A DNA stretch of 64,000 nucleotides from Caldilineae bacterium (GCA_020634625.1 JACKBJ010000008.1:62001-126000); one strand, 5' to 3'. Positions 24,606-35,281 are shown, numbered from the stretch's first letter. Numbers and translations are program-made. The notes: generated from the letters alone by a model not told the origin.

Positions 24606-25316
24606 CTAGCGGCCGTCGAGGCTCACGAAGGGCGCCAGCTCGCCGGCGAAGTTGACCGCCCAGACCGTCAAAGCCTGGCCTCCGGGAAGCTGGGTGCCCG
24701 GCAGCTCGAGCGCGACCCTGTCCGTACCAGCCAGCACCACCCGGAAGTCGTACTTCAGTGCCGGGAGCGGCAGGTAGCCCGAGCTCGAACCGAAGGCCAG
24801 GCCCGGGATCACCGTGATCCAGTCGCCGAAGAGCTTGACCTGCACGTCGACCGGCGGCGCGTCGGGGCTGGTGTGCGCCACCCGCAGGCGGCTGAAGAAG
24901 CCCAACCAGGGCCGCGGCCCGTCGACGTAGACCTTGGCCTGCAGCGGGGCGCCTTGTCCCGCCAGCGAGCCGATGGCCGCCACGGTGATCGGCTTGCGGC
25001 CCACCGTGACGGTCGCGGCGAGCGCCGCCGGATCGCCGGCGCTCGAGGGAGCGACCTTGATCGCGATGTCGTGCTCGCCCGAGGGCAGAGCCAGGTATTC
25101 GCTGAGGCTCCCGTATGCCACGTTCAAGAGCGCTGGCTCGCCGTCCACCCAGACATCGACCGCCGGCGTGTCCGGCGAGTTGTGGAAGGCGCGCAGCAGG
25201 CCCTCACTGCCTTGGCCCGCCCCGTGCCGGGCCTCGGCGGTTCCGGGCGCCGCGAGCGCGAGGCCCAGCACCAGCATTAGACCGGTCACCGTCCATCGGA
25301 GTCCACGCGTTACCAT
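24606..25316 (-). CDS. Secreted DUF4397 protein
   Basis: A 236-residue exported protein with a signal peptide (hydrophobic core about 10-24, cleavage near AEA) and two DUF4397 repeats: LRAFHNSPDTPAVDVWVDG at about 41-60 and LRVAHTSPDAPPVDVQVK at about 145-162. DUF4397 domains occur in bacterial extracellular proteins of unknown, probably adhesive or structural, function. ATG 25316 is preceded by an excellent AGGAGG Shine-Dalgarno. It has a strong promoter about 90 bp upstream with a long leader. Confidence 0.88.
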   Translation of the reverse strand: MVTRGLRWTVTGLMLVLGLALAAPGTAEARHGAGQGSEGLLRAFHNSPDTPAVDVWVDGEPALLNVAYGSLSEYLALPSGEHDIAIKVAPSSAGDPAALAATVTVGRKPITVAAIGSLAGQGAPLQAKVYVDGPRPWLGFFSRLRVAHTSPDAPPVDVQVKLFGDWITVIPGLAFGSSSGYLPLPALKYDFRVVLAGTDRVALELPGTQLPGGQALTVWAVNFAGELAPFVSLDGR

Positions 25317-25409
25317 CGTTCACCTCCTGGGTTCATCTCAATCCGTCCGGATACCGTACAACATTGCCGAAGTGTCTTGTTGACCATGATTTGTTCATGT
25401 TCTGTACAT

Positions 25410-25438
25410 ATTATGCATACCCATCGTGGCGCTGTCAA
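25410..25438 (-). promoter_or_regulatory. Strong sigma-70 promoter of the DUF4397 gene
   Basis: On the minus strand TTGACA (25438-25433), 17-bp spacer, CATAAT (25415-25410). Start would be near 25403, giving a leader of about 87 bases that is unusually AT-rich for this window and ends in AGGAGGTGAACG. The leader contains short repeats (GAACATGAACA) that might be regulatory. Confidence 0.7.
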
Positions 25439-25527
25439 GCACCGGTTTCCAGGAGCCACAACCGGGAGCCTTCCGGTCCAGGAATGACCGCCGGGCGAGC
25501 CTCGAGGCGCTGGTCCCGAAACGCGAA

Positions 25528-25553
25528 ACGAGGCGCTCCTGGGAGCGCCTCGT
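25528..25553 (-). terminator. Terminator hairpin downstream of efp
   Basis: ACGAGGCGCTCC and GGAGCGCCTCGT form a perfect 12-bp palindromic stem. On the minus strand it is followed by TTCGCGTTTCG, a modestly T-rich tail. It is 59 bp after the efp stop codon and the clearest terminator here. Confidence 0.65.
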
Positions 25554-25611
25554 CGGTCGATCTCGGTGGTGTGGGCCGGCGCTCGTGTGCCGAGCGGGAC
25601 GGCCGCCGGCC

Positions 25612-26184
25612 TCAGCTCGAGGCTTTCTCCACCCGCGTCACGTAGTCGCCGGTACGCGTGTCGATGCGCAGGATGTCGCCGCGATCGATGAAGAAGGGCA
25701 CGTTGACCGAGAGCCCGTTCGAGAGCGTGACGGGCTTGGTGCCGCCCGAGGCGGTATCGCCCTTGAATCCGGGGGGCGCCTCGGTGACCTCGAGGTCGAC
25801 CGTGGTCGGCATGTCGATCTGGATCGGCTTGCCTTCGTAGAGCGCGATCCCCAGCTCCATGTTCTCGACCAGGTAGGCCGCCACGTCCTCGACCGCCGAC
25901 GCCGGCAGCACCGGCTGCTCGAAGGTCTCGAGGTCCATGAAGTGGTACAGGTCGCCGTCGCTGTACAGGAACTGCACCCGGCGGCTCTCGAGCCGCACGT
26001 CCGACAGGCGCTCGTTCGAGCCGAAGGTGCGGGCGACGATGGACCCGCTCGTCAGGTCGCGCAGCTTGGTCTTGACGTTGGCGCCGCCGCGCCCCATCTT
26101 GACCAGCTGCTGGTCCATGCAGCGGTAGAGGGTGCCGTCGATCTCGACGACGTGGCCGACGCGCAGCTGAGCGGCTTCGATCAT
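25612..26184 (-). CDS. efp: Elongation factor P
   Basis: A 190-residue EF-P with the KOW-like domain I and two OB domains (YSDGDLYHFMDLETFEQ; the C-terminal domain ends IDTRTGDYVTRVEKA). EF-P relieves ribosome stalling at polyproline, which suits this Pro-rich proteome. The modification loop reads MGRGGANVK, so the tip residue corresponding to E. coli Lys34 appears to be Arg. ATG 26184 has AAGGAG nine bases upstream; an upstream TTG at 26202 would put that AAGGAG inside the coding region and is rejected. Confidence 0.95.
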   Translation of the reverse strand: MIEAAQLRVGHVVEIDGTLYRCMDQQLVKMGRGGANVKTKLRDLTSGSIVARTFGSNERLSDVRLESRRVQFLYSDGDLYHFMDLETFEQPVLPASAVEDVAAYLVENMELGIALYEGKPIQIDMPTTVDLEVTEAPPGFKGDTASGGTKPVTLSNGLSVNVPFFIDRGDILRIDTRTGDYVTRVEKASS

Positions 26185-26241
26185 GATGGGATGCTCCTTC
26201 AAGCGATGCGGGATTGCGGTCGGGCGCCGTGCCCGGGGCCC

Positions 26242-29022
26242 CTAGGCGCCGGACGCCGGTCGGGCGGCCAGGAAGGCGGCCGCCGCCGGCGCCAGCTCGG
26301 CGGCCGAACCGTCGAAGCGGCGACAGGCGGGCAGGGACTCCAAGAACAACGGCCCATAGGATTTCGAGTGGATGCGGCTGTCGAGCAGGACCAAGACACC
26401 TCGGTCGCTGGCACTCCGGATCAGGCGGCCGGCCCCCTGTCGGAAGCGAAGGACGCCCAGAGGCAACGCGTAGTCCCCGAAGGGATCGTCATAGGCTTCA
26501 CCGCGCGCCTGGAAGACCGGGTCGCTCGGTACGTCGAAGGGAAGGCGCACGATCACCAGCGCGCTCAAGGCCGGACCGGGAATGTCGATGCCCTCCCAGA
26601 AGGAGCGCGTTCCGAGGAGCACCGTCGGCGCCTCGGGATCCCGGAAGGCCGCGAGCAGCTGGTGGCGCGAGCCGTCGATGCCCTGCGCGATGACCGCGAT
26701 GCCGGCATCGCCAAGCGGCTTGCGCAGCAGATGATAGGCCTGCTTCAGGCCACTGTGGGAAGTGTACAACACCAGGGTGCGTCCGCCCAGCGCCCGCGCC
26801 AGCTCGTTCAGGACCTGGGCCTGGGCCAGCGCATGGCCCGGCTCGCCCGGTGCCGGCAGATCGCGTGGCGTGCAGAGCAGCACGGCGCTGGCATAGTCGA
26901 AGGGCGCATCGATGGTGACGGCAGGCGCATCGGGCAGGCAGAGTCGTTCGCGGATGAACGCGAAGTCGTCACCGGCGCGCAGCGTGGCCGAGGTCAGGAC
27001 CACGGCCCGGCCCGCGAAGAGGCCCTCGGCAAGGCTGGCTCCGACGTCCATGGGTGCCGCATGCAGCGTCAGCCGACCCGGGCCGAAGCGGGCCAGCCAG
27101 GTGATCGCAGCCGGTTCGGGCCGGGAGATCGTCGTTTCGAGCTGCGATCGCAGGGTTTCGATCCGGCGTCGGCTCGCGCGCAGGGCCCCGGCGGCGGCGA
27201 GGGCGGCGGGGTCCTCGCCGTGCTCGCGCAGGCCTTGCCCGAGCGCGGCCAGGCCGGCGTCCAGCGCCAGGAATCGGTCCTGCAGCCGATCCCACTCGGT
27301 CTCCACCGCCAGCCAGGCGCCCTGACCCCGGACGGTCGGGGTCAGCCGCAGCTCGCGCGCGGCCTTGCCGGCCAGTGCGACGAAGCAGGCTTCCAGGGCT
27401 ACGAAGAGCGCCGCCACGCTGGGCAGGGCCATGCCGGCCAGGCCGCGCAGCTCGGCCGCCAGCGCGCCGAGCTCCGCGCCGCCCCGCTCGCCGAGCGGGC
27501 CGGCCTGGCGCAGGGCGCGATCCGCACGCGCCAGGCTGCCCTGCGAGCCCTGGAGCTCGGTCAGCAGGCGTTCGACGTCGCCGCGCTGCAGGGCGCTGCC
27601 CAGGGCCTCGGTGGCCACGGCCTCGAGGTGGTGCGCCTCGTCGATCACCAGCTGGTCGAAGTCGGGCAGCAGGGCCTGGCCGGACCGCATGTCGGCCGCC
27701 AGGAGCGCGTGGTTGGTGATGATCAGGTCGGCCGTCGCCGCGCGGCTGCGGGCCCGCTGAAGCCAGCAAGCGCCGTCGGCGGCCGCCGAGCAGGCCTCGG
27801 GACTGCAGCCAGCGGCCGCGCTGACCCGCTGCCAGGTCTCGCGCTCCTCGGGCTGCAGCAGCAGCTCGGCCCGGTCGCCGGTCTCGGTGTGTCGGGCCCA
27901 GACCAGCAGCTTGACCAAGGCGCGAACGGTGTCGCGGTCGGGCTCGCCCTGCTCGGCCAGCGCGACCTGCTCCGCCAGTCGGCTGCGGCAGAGATAGTTC
28001 GCGCGGCCCTTGAGCAGAGCGCTGCGCAAGGGCAGGCCGATCAGCTCGGCCGCCAGTGGGATGTCCTTGGCCATCAGCTGCTGCTGCAGCGCGATGGTGT
28101 GCGTGGCGACCACCACCGGCCGTCCGCGCGCCAGCGCCATGGCCGCCGCTGGCAGCAGGTAGGCCAGGCTCTTGCCGGTGCCCGTCCCGGCCTCCACCAA
28201 CAGCTGATCGCCGCTGCCCAGGGTCTGGGAGACCTGTCGCAACATGCTGCGCTGGCCCGGACGGTCCTCGAAGCCCTCGAAGCGCCGCGCCAGGCGCCCG
28301 CCCGGCGCGATCAGGCCTTCGAGCGCCTCGGCGTCGAATTGCGGCCGGATCGTCTCGAGCGGGAGGGCCGCGCCGGCATGCGAGGCGGGAGCGTCGAGCC
28401 TGCCGGGCGCCATCCCCGGCGCGGCCGGCAGCGGATCGCCCAGCGCCTGGCGGAAGAGCTCGGCGGCCGGCCAGTCCTGACCCTCGGCCAACGCGCAGAT
28501 CTGGACCAGCAGGTCCAGCGGCAGGCGCCGCGCGCGATCGCGCAGGGCCAGGAACAGGCGGCGATGGGCTTCCGCATCGGCCAGGGCGCGGTGGGCTGGC
28601 GCCTCGACCGCGATGCCGAGCCGCGCCGTCAGGCTGGCCAGGCTGTAGCGTCCGCAGTCCGGCATGAGGATGGTCGCCAGCTCGAAGGTGTCCAGGCCGG
28701 CGTGGGCGAAGCGCAGGCCGCGTCGAGCCAGGAAACGCAGGTCGTGGCCCAGGCTGTGGCCGATGGGCAGGGCATCGCCGGCGAAGGCGGCCAGGGCCGG
28801 AAGGACCGCTTCGATCGACGGGGCATCGGCCAGGTCGGCGAGGCTCAATCCGGTCAGCTGCTGCGAGCGCGGCGAGATGTCGACCGCGGGTCGAACCAGG
28901 CTCTGAAAGCGGTCCTGGATGCCGCCGGCGTCGAAGCGCAAGGCCGCCACCTCGATGATGGCGTCGCGATCCGGGTCGAGGCCGGTGGTCTCGAGGTCGA
29001 GGGCGAGGTAGGTCTGCGGCAA
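26242..29022 (-). CDS. dinG: DnaQ-like exonuclease fused to DinG-family helicase
   Basis: A 926-residue fusion. Residues 1-170 are a DEDD exonuclease domain (Asp9, Glu11 in LDLETTG; GHSLGHDLRF; HRALADAEAH). The rest is a superfamily 2 XPD/DinG-type helicase with Walker A AGTGTGKS (Lys284), DEAH box at 461-464, and C-terminal motifs GTRSFWEGIDIPG and RQGAGRLIRS. Four cysteines between Walker A and DEAH (NYLC, GCSPEAC, GAC) match the iron-sulfur site of XPD/DinG helicases. TTG 29022 gives the length expected for the fused DinG of Gram-positive bacteria (about 930); ATG 29133 is an alternative that adds 37 non-conserved residues. It acts in DNA repair or R-loop removal. Confidence 0.87.
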   Translation of the reverse strand: MPQTYLALDLETTGLDPDRDAIIEVAALRFDAGGIQDRFQSLVRPAVDISPRSQQLTGLSLADLADAPSIEAVLPALAAFAGDALPIGHSLGHDLRFLARRGLRFAHAGLDTFELATILMPDCGRYSLASLTARLGIAVEAPAHRALADAEAHRRLFLALRDRARRLPLDLLVQICALAEGQDWPAAELFRQALGDPLPAAPGMAPGRLDAPASHAGAALPLETIRPQFDAEALEGLIAPGGRLARRFEGFEDRPGQRSMLRQVSQTLGSGDQLLVEAGTGTGKSLAYLLPAAAMALARGRPVVVATHTIALQQQLMAKDIPLAAELIGLPLRSALLKGRANYLCRSRLAEQVALAEQGEPDRDTVRALVKLLVWARHTETGDRAELLLQPEERETWQRVSAAAGCSPEACSAAADGACWLQRARSRAATADLIITNHALLAADMRSGQALLPDFDQLVIDEAHHLEAVATEALGSALQRGDVERLLTELQGSQGSLARADRALRQAGPLGERGGAELGALAAELRGLAGMALPSVAALFVALEACFVALAGKAARELRLTPTVRGQGAWLAVETEWDRLQDRFLALDAGLAALGQGLREHGEDPAALAAAGALRASRRRIETLRSQLETTISRPEPAAITWLARFGPGRLTLHAAPMDVGASLAEGLFAGRAVVLTSATLRAGDDFAFIRERLCLPDAPAVTIDAPFDYASAVLLCTPRDLPAPGEPGHALAQAQVLNELARALGGRTLVLYTSHSGLKQAYHLLRKPLGDAGIAVIAQGIDGSRHQLLAAFRDPEAPTVLLGTRSFWEGIDIPGPALSALVIVRLPFDVPSDPVFQARGEAYDDPFGDYALPLGVLRFRQGAGRLIRSASDRGVLVLLDSRIHSKSYGPLFLESLPACRRFDGSAAELAPAAAAFLAARPASGA

Positions 29023-29115
29023 GGCCGAACCGTTCCGTGGGCTGAACCGGCCGCTGGGGCGCGGCGTAGGGGAGGGAGATGATAGCGCAGCCGGCGCGGT
29101 CGGCCCCGGCGCCTG

Positions 29116-29124
29116 TGATAGAAT
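29116..29124 (+). promoter_or_regulatory. Extended -10 promoter of the MoxR operon
   Basis: TGATAGAAT, an extended -10 with a TAGAAT core, lies 33 bp before GTG 29158. No -35 is needed for this class. The same TAGAAT core recurs at 42523, 48538 (minus) and 59934 (minus). Confidence 0.5.
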
Positions 29125-29157
29125 CGCCGCCATCGACCCATCCCAAGGAGATGCACC

Positions 29158-30105
29158 GTGCGCCAGCCGCAGGACGTCGCCCGCGCAGCCGATGCCCTGG
29201 TGGCACACCTCGGCCGAGACCTCTTCGGCCTCGACCGCGTGATCCGGCTGTTGCTGGCCGCGCTCCTGGTCGACGGACACGTCCTGCTCGAGGAGGTGCC
29301 GGGCACCGGCAAGACGACCTTGGCCAAGGCCTTGGCGCTGGCGCTCGGGCTGGACTTCGCGCGGCTGCAGTTCACGCCCGACCTGCTGCCCAGCGACGTC
29401 ACCGGGCTCTACTGGTTCGATCAGCGGGCCGGCGCCTTCCAGTTCCGCCCCGGACCGATCTTCGCCCAGGTCGTGCTGGCCGACGAGGTCAACCGCGCCA
29501 CGCCGCGCACCCAGTCGGCCCTGCTCGAGGCGATGGCCGAGCGTCAGGTGACCATCGAGGGCCAGACGCACATTCTGCCGGAGCCCTTCCTGGTCCTGGC
29601 GACCCAGAACCCGGTCGAGATGGAGGGCACCTTCCCGCTGCCCGAGGCCCAGGTCGATCGCTTTCTGATGCGCCTGCGCCTGGGCTACCCCGCTGCCGAG
29701 GCCGAGCACGCGATCCTGCGGCGGCACGCCTCCGGCCCGGCCCAGGAGGCGCTGGCGGCGCTGGCCGAGCTGCGCGACCTGGCCGGCCTCAAGGCGGCGG
29801 TCCGGTCGGTGCACGTCTCGGACGCGGTGCGCGGCTACATCGTCGAGCTGGTGCGGGCCTCGCGTCGCGACGACCAGGTCGAGCTGGGCGTCAGCCCGCG
29901 CGGGGCCCTGCACCTGCACCGGGCGGCCCAGGCGCTGGCGGCCATCGAGGGGCGAGACTTCGTCAGCCCGGACGCGGTCAAGGCGGCGGCCATGCCGGTG
30001 CTGGCGCACCGGATCCGGGTCGAGGCCGGCGCCAGCCTGCGGGGGCGCAGCGCCGAGCAGGTGGTCGAGCGCCTGCTCGAGGTCGTCCCGGTGCCGGTCG
30101 AGTGA
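29158..30105 (+). CDS. MoxR family AAA+ ATPase
   Basis: A 315-residue AAA+ chaperone-like ATPase with Walker A EVPGTGKTT (about 47-55), Walker B VVLADEVNRA, sensor 1 VLATQNP, the MoxR hallmark MEGTFPLPEAQVDRF, and a C-terminal AAA lid. MoxR proteins assist maturation of metal- or complex-containing partners, often with von Willebrand-like or DUF58 proteins. GTG 29158 follows AAGGAG. It heads an operon with the DUF58 (31 bp later) and DUF4129 genes. Confidence 0.93.
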   Translation: MRQPQDVARAADALVAHLGRDLFGLDRVIRLLLAALLVDGHVLLEEVPGTGKTTLAKALALALGLDFARLQFTPDLLPSDVTGLYWFDQRAGAFQFRPGPIFAQVVLADEVNRATPRTQSALLEAMAERQVTIEGQTHILPEPFLVLATQNPVEMEGTFPLPEAQVDRFLMRLRLGYPAAEAEHAILRRHASGPAQEALAALAELRDLAGLKAAVRSVHVSDAVRGYIVELVRASRRDDQVELGVSPRGALHLHRAAQALAAIEGRDFVSPDAVKAAAMPVLAHRIRVEAGASLRGRSAEQVVERLLEVVPVPVE

Positions 30106-30136
30106 CGCGGGGTCGGAGCGTCGGGACGGTCGGGCC

Positions 30137-31351
30137 GTGAAGCCGCCGCCCTGGCCTGGCATCGGCCTTGGCCTGTTGGGACTGGGCTTGCTCCTGAAGG
30201 CGGCCTGGCCGATCCAGCTGGGACTGGCGGTGCTCCTGGTCGGTGGCCTGGGCCGTCTGTGGTCCCGATTGGCCCTAAGACGGCTCGTCTATCGGCGGGG
30301 GATCACGCCGCTGCGCGTCTGCGCCGGCGAGACGGTCGAGCTGCGCCTCGAGCTGCGCAACGACAAGCTGCTGCCGTTGGCCTGGGCACGCGTCCGTGAC
30401 CGCGTGCCGCAGGGCCTCGACTATGGCGCTGCTGCCATCGGGCCTTCGAGCCGAGCGGCTCGGCAGACCCTGAGCCTGCTGGCCTCGCTCGGTGCCTACC
30501 AGCACATGACCTGGCGCTACACGCTGACCTGCCCGCGTCGCGGCCATTTCCGCTTCGGTCCGGTGGAGCTGGCATCGGGCGATCTGTTCGGGCTCTTCGA
30601 GACCCGGCGTGAGCTGGACCTGGGCGACCGGCTGGTGGTGTACCCGAGGCTGCGCGAGCTGGCGGAGCTGGGCTTCCCTGCCGGAGAGCCCTACGGCGGC
30701 CGTCGGGCGGACCGCGTGCTCAACCAGGATCCGCTGCGCCCCATCGGCGTGCGCGACTACGCGCCGGGTGACCGCATGCGCGACGTGCACTGGAAAGCCA
30801 GCGCGCGGCTGCCCGGCGCGGCGCTGCAGGTCAAGGTGCTCGAGCCGGTCAGCCGGCCGGCGGTGTTGGTGCTCTTGAACATCAACACCCGGGCGCACGT
30901 GGCGCTCGGGGTCGACCCCGAGGTGCAGGAGCACCTGATCTCCGTCGCGGCCTCGATCGCCGTCGCGGCCAGTCGGCAGGGGCATCCGATGGGGCTGGTG
31001 GCCAACGGCATCCTGCCCGGCACGGGCCGCGCGATCCGCATGCCGATCGGGCAGGGACCGACCATCGTCCCGCGCTGTCTCGAGGCCTTGGCCGCCGTGG
31101 GCCCCTTCGTCCAGCTGCCGGCTCATCGGATGGTGGCCGCCGAGGGCCGGCGGGCGCCCTGGGGCGCCACCCTGGTGGTCGTCTCGGCCGTGGTCGACGA
31201 GACCCTGCAGGGCGAGCTGCTGCGCCTGGCACGGGCTGGCCGGCGGGTCGCGCTGGTCTCGCTGGACCCGGGCTTCGAGGCGCAGCTGCCCGGCCTGGTG
31301 ACCCACCACGTACCGATCGGCGCCCTGGCCTTCGCGCCCGAGGCCGGCTGA
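30137..31351 (+). CDS. DUF58 domain membrane protein
   Basis: A 404-residue protein with two N-terminal membrane helices (about 8-45), a beta-rich middle (VELRLELRNDKLLPLAWARV) and the conserved DUF58 motif VRDYAPGDRMRDVHWKASAR at about 213-232. A vWA-like C-terminal part follows, without a complete MIDAS. DUF58 partners MoxR ATPases. Start GTG 30137. The stop overlaps the next ATG by one base (TGATG), so it is translationally coupled to the DUF4129 gene. Confidence 0.9.
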   Translation: MKPPPWPGIGLGLLGLGLLLKAAWPIQLGLAVLLVGGLGRLWSRLALRRLVYRRGITPLRVCAGETVELRLELRNDKLLPLAWARVRDRVPQGLDYGAAAIGPSSRAARQTLSLLASLGAYQHMTWRYTLTCPRRGHFRFGPVELASGDLFGLFETRRELDLGDRLVVYPRLRELAELGFPAGEPYGGRRADRVLNQDPLRPIGVRDYAPGDRMRDVHWKASARLPGAALQVKVLEPVSRPAVLVLLNINTRAHVALGVDPEVQEHLISVAASIAVAASRQGHPMGLVANGILPGTGRAIRMPIGQGPTIVPRCLEALAAVGPFVQLPAHRMVAAEGRRAPWGATLVVVSAVVDETLQGELLRLARAGRRVALVSLDPGFEAQLPGLVTHHVPIGALAFAPEAG

Positions 31352-32769
31352 TGCGTCGCGTCCTGCCCAGCCTGCTGCTCGGCAGCCTGCTGATGCTGCT
31401 CGAGGCGCTCTGGCTGGGGGCCTGGCTGCGCTGGCTGGCGGCGTTGGCCGGCGACCTGAAGCCGGCCGGTCTCCTCACGCTGCTGGCCCTGGGCCTCGGC
31501 GCCTACGGCCTCAGCCGGCTGCTGCTCGCGACGCGGATCGATCTGCGCCTGGCGCGTCGGCTGGCGCTGGCGGCGGCCGGCCCGGCCTGTCTGGTCGCCG
31601 CCCGATGGACCCTCTACCCGCGCCCGGCCTGGCCGCTGCTGAGCCTGGACTGGCCCAGGCAGCTGGCGCTCGACCTGGTGGCCAGCGCCGATGGCCTCAA
31701 CAGCGCCGGCCTGCTGGTCCTGACCACCGCCTTCCTCTGGTGGCGCGGGTTGCGCCAGGCCAGCCTGCCCCTGGGCCTGCGCCGGGTCCGCCGCTCGGTG
31801 GCCACGGCGCTGGCGGCGCTGGCGTGCCTGGGTCTGTTGGCCGCGGTCCTGCGGCCGGTGGCGCTGGTGCCCTGGGTCTACGCGTCGATGGCCTGCGCGA
31901 TCGTCCTGCTCGCGCTGGCAAGGCTGGACGAGGTCGGACGGGAACATGGCGGCCGGCCGGCCGACTTCGGCCCCGCCTGGCTGGCCCTGGTCGGGTTGGC
32001 CACGGCCGCGGTGCTGGGCGGCGTGGCCTTGCTCGGCTCGATCGTCTCGCCCGAAGCCGCCTCCGACATCGCGCGGGCCCTGGAGCCCTTGCTGACGCTG
32101 CTCAAGCGCCTGCTCTTGCTGGTGCTGCTGGGGATCGGCACGGTGCTGGGCCGGTTCACCGAGTGGCTGGCCCTGCGGATTCGCGCCCTGGTCGATGTGC
32201 AGCGCCTGCTGGAGCAGATGGGTGAGCGGCCGATGGCGGGGGAGGAGCTGGCCCGCCAGCTGCCCGGCTCCCCGGGCGCCGGTCCGCCGCTCTGGCTGCA
32301 GAACGGCTTGCGCATCGGCCTGCTGCTGGTCGTCGTCTGGTTGCTGCTTCGCATCCTCTCGCGAACGATGCAGCGCTACCTGGCGCAGGCGGACGCGGCG
32401 GCTCCGCTGGGTGAGCGCGGCGGCGGCCTCAGCGCCGGTCGTCTGCTGGCCGACCTTCGCGAAGGCCTTCTGGGGTTGGCCGCCGGGGCGACCCGGCTCG
32501 GCCGGGGCGGCGGCCGGACGGGGGTGCGCGCGCTCTACGCGGGGATGCTCGACCTGATGGCCGAGCGGCAGCGGCCGCGACGGCCGACGCAGACGCCGGC
32601 CGAGTACCAGCCGCAGACCCTGGCCGAGCTGCCGGGCGCGAGCGATGCCCTGGCCGCGCTGACCGCCGCCTACGTCGAGGCCCGTTATGCCGAGCGGGAG
32701 CCGGACGCCGCTCGGCTCGACCAGCTGAAGGCGGCCTGGCGCCGCATCCGCGAGACGGCAAGGGGCTGA
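31351..32769 (+). CDS. Polytopic membrane protein with C-terminal DUF4129
   Basis: A 472-residue protein with about eight hydrophobic segments in its first 340 residues and a soluble C-terminal DUF4129-like domain (ALYAGMLDLMAERQRPRRPTQTPAEY, then a helix ending AYVEARYAER). In many bacteria the third gene of MoxR-DUF58 operons is TgpA, with a transglutaminase core between membrane helices and DUF4129. Here no transglutaminase Cys-His-Asp region is visible, so this is a core-less relative. Probable role: membrane partner of the MoxR complex in the cell envelope. Confidence 0.78.
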   Translation: MRRVLPSLLLGSLLMLLEALWLGAWLRWLAALAGDLKPAGLLTLLALGLGAYGLSRLLLATRIDLRLARRLALAAAGPACLVAARWTLYPRPAWPLLSLDWPRQLALDLVASADGLNSAGLLVLTTAFLWWRGLRQASLPLGLRRVRRSVATALAALACLGLLAAVLRPVALVPWVYASMACAIVLLALARLDEVGREHGGRPADFGPAWLALVGLATAAVLGGVALLGSIVSPEAASDIARALEPLLTLLKRLLLLVLLGIGTVLGRFTEWLALRIRALVDVQRLLEQMGERPMAGEELARQLPGSPGAGPPLWLQNGLRIGLLLVVVWLLLRILSRTMQRYLAQADAAAPLGERGGGLSAGRLLADLREGLLGLAAGATRLGRGGGRTGVRALYAGMLDLMAERQRPRRPTQTPAEYQPQTLAELPGASDALAALTAAYVEARYAEREPDAARLDQLKAAWRRIRETARG

Positions 32770-32853
32770 TGCCCGCCGGGCCGCGGCGGGGCCGGCGGCA
32801 GCGACATCGTCAGACCGCGTGCCGATCCTGGGTTCGTCGCCGCCGCCCGGCGA

Positions 32854-32862
32854 TGATACAAT
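32854..32862 (+). promoter_or_regulatory. Extended -10 promoter of pyrG
   Basis: TGATACAAT fits the extended -10 consensus and lies 72 bp before GTG 32935. A GGGAGG at 32872-32877 sits just 3 bases before an in-frame ATG at 32881, which could be a minor alternative start. Confidence 0.5.
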
Positions 32863-32934
32863 CCCATTCCCGGGAGGCTGATGCCGCCCACCGGGTCGGC
32901 GAGGCCCGCGTCGCAACGAGACCCGGAGGTCGCC

Positions 32935-34668
<1,734 letters not shown>

Positions 34669-34699
34669 CCGCGACCGCTACCCACCTGGCGGCGACCCC

Positions 34700-35281
34700 G
34701 TGAGACCGACCGACGACCCGGCGGAGGGGCTGGACCTCCTCGAGGCCCTGATTCGGGCGCTGCCGAAGCTCATCGCGTCGGGCGATCTGACCCGAACCGT
34801 GCTGGTCGAGCGGGACGGCGAGGTGCTGCGACCCTCGATGACGCTGGGCATGGTGCTCGAGCAGCTGGACCGGCTCGAGCGGAGCGCATCGGGACCCGAG
34901 ACGCGAGATCGCCTCGAGGCCAGCCGGCAGGCGCTGGCGGCCACCGCTGCCGAGCGACCGAAGGACTATGCGGTCCACCTCGAGCGCGAGCTGCGCAGCC
35001 AGCTCGACGGCTGGCGCTGGTTCCTCGAGGCCTGCGAGCGCGGCGAGGACGCCTGCCAGGACGACTTCGCGGCCGAGCTGCAGCGCCGCTCCCGTCTGGC
35101 CCTGTTGCTGGCCGAGGCCACACGCGTCGGCACCGACGTGGATGCCCTCGTTCGGCGCCTGGCTCGCATGGATGCGAGCTTCCAGGCGCAGACCCGGCCC
35201 GGACCCTACGCAGGTCCGGCCGGCCAGTCCCAACACTACTCCGCATCGGATCATCCCTGGCTGTATCGGCGTCCGCGCTAG
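34700..35281 (+). CDS. Hypothetical helical protein downstream of pyrG
   Basis: A 193-residue, mostly alpha-helical cytosolic protein of no family I recognise. Residues 1-70 and 75-160 read as long charged helices with Leu/Glu/Arg heptads (LEALIRALPKL, LERELRSQLDGWRWFLEACERG). The last 30 residues are polar and Pro/Ser-rich. There are three Trp in the LDGWRWF and DHPWLYRR regions. Start GTG 34700, 31 bp after the pyrG stop, suggests co-transcription. No motif indicates an activity. Confidence 0.65.
   Translation: MRPTDDPAEGLDLLEALIRALPKLIASGDLTRTVLVERDGEVLRPSMTLGMVLEQLDRLERSASGPETRDRLEASRQALAATAAERPKDYAVHLERELRSQLDGWRWFLEACERGEDACQDDFAAELQRRSRLALLLAEATRVGTDVDALVRRLARMDASFQAQTRPGPYAGPAGQSQHYSASDHPWLYRRPR

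Noticed and set aside
25426..29082. 1,218-codon open frame on the plus strand opposite efp and dinG
   Set aside because: Same reason: antisense shadow of conserved genes with no domain or signal.
29023..30162. N-terminal extension of the DinG gene
   Set aside because: The extra frame overlaps the MoxR gene and promoter in antisense. The DnaQ domain begins right after TTG 29022 and gives the normal family length.
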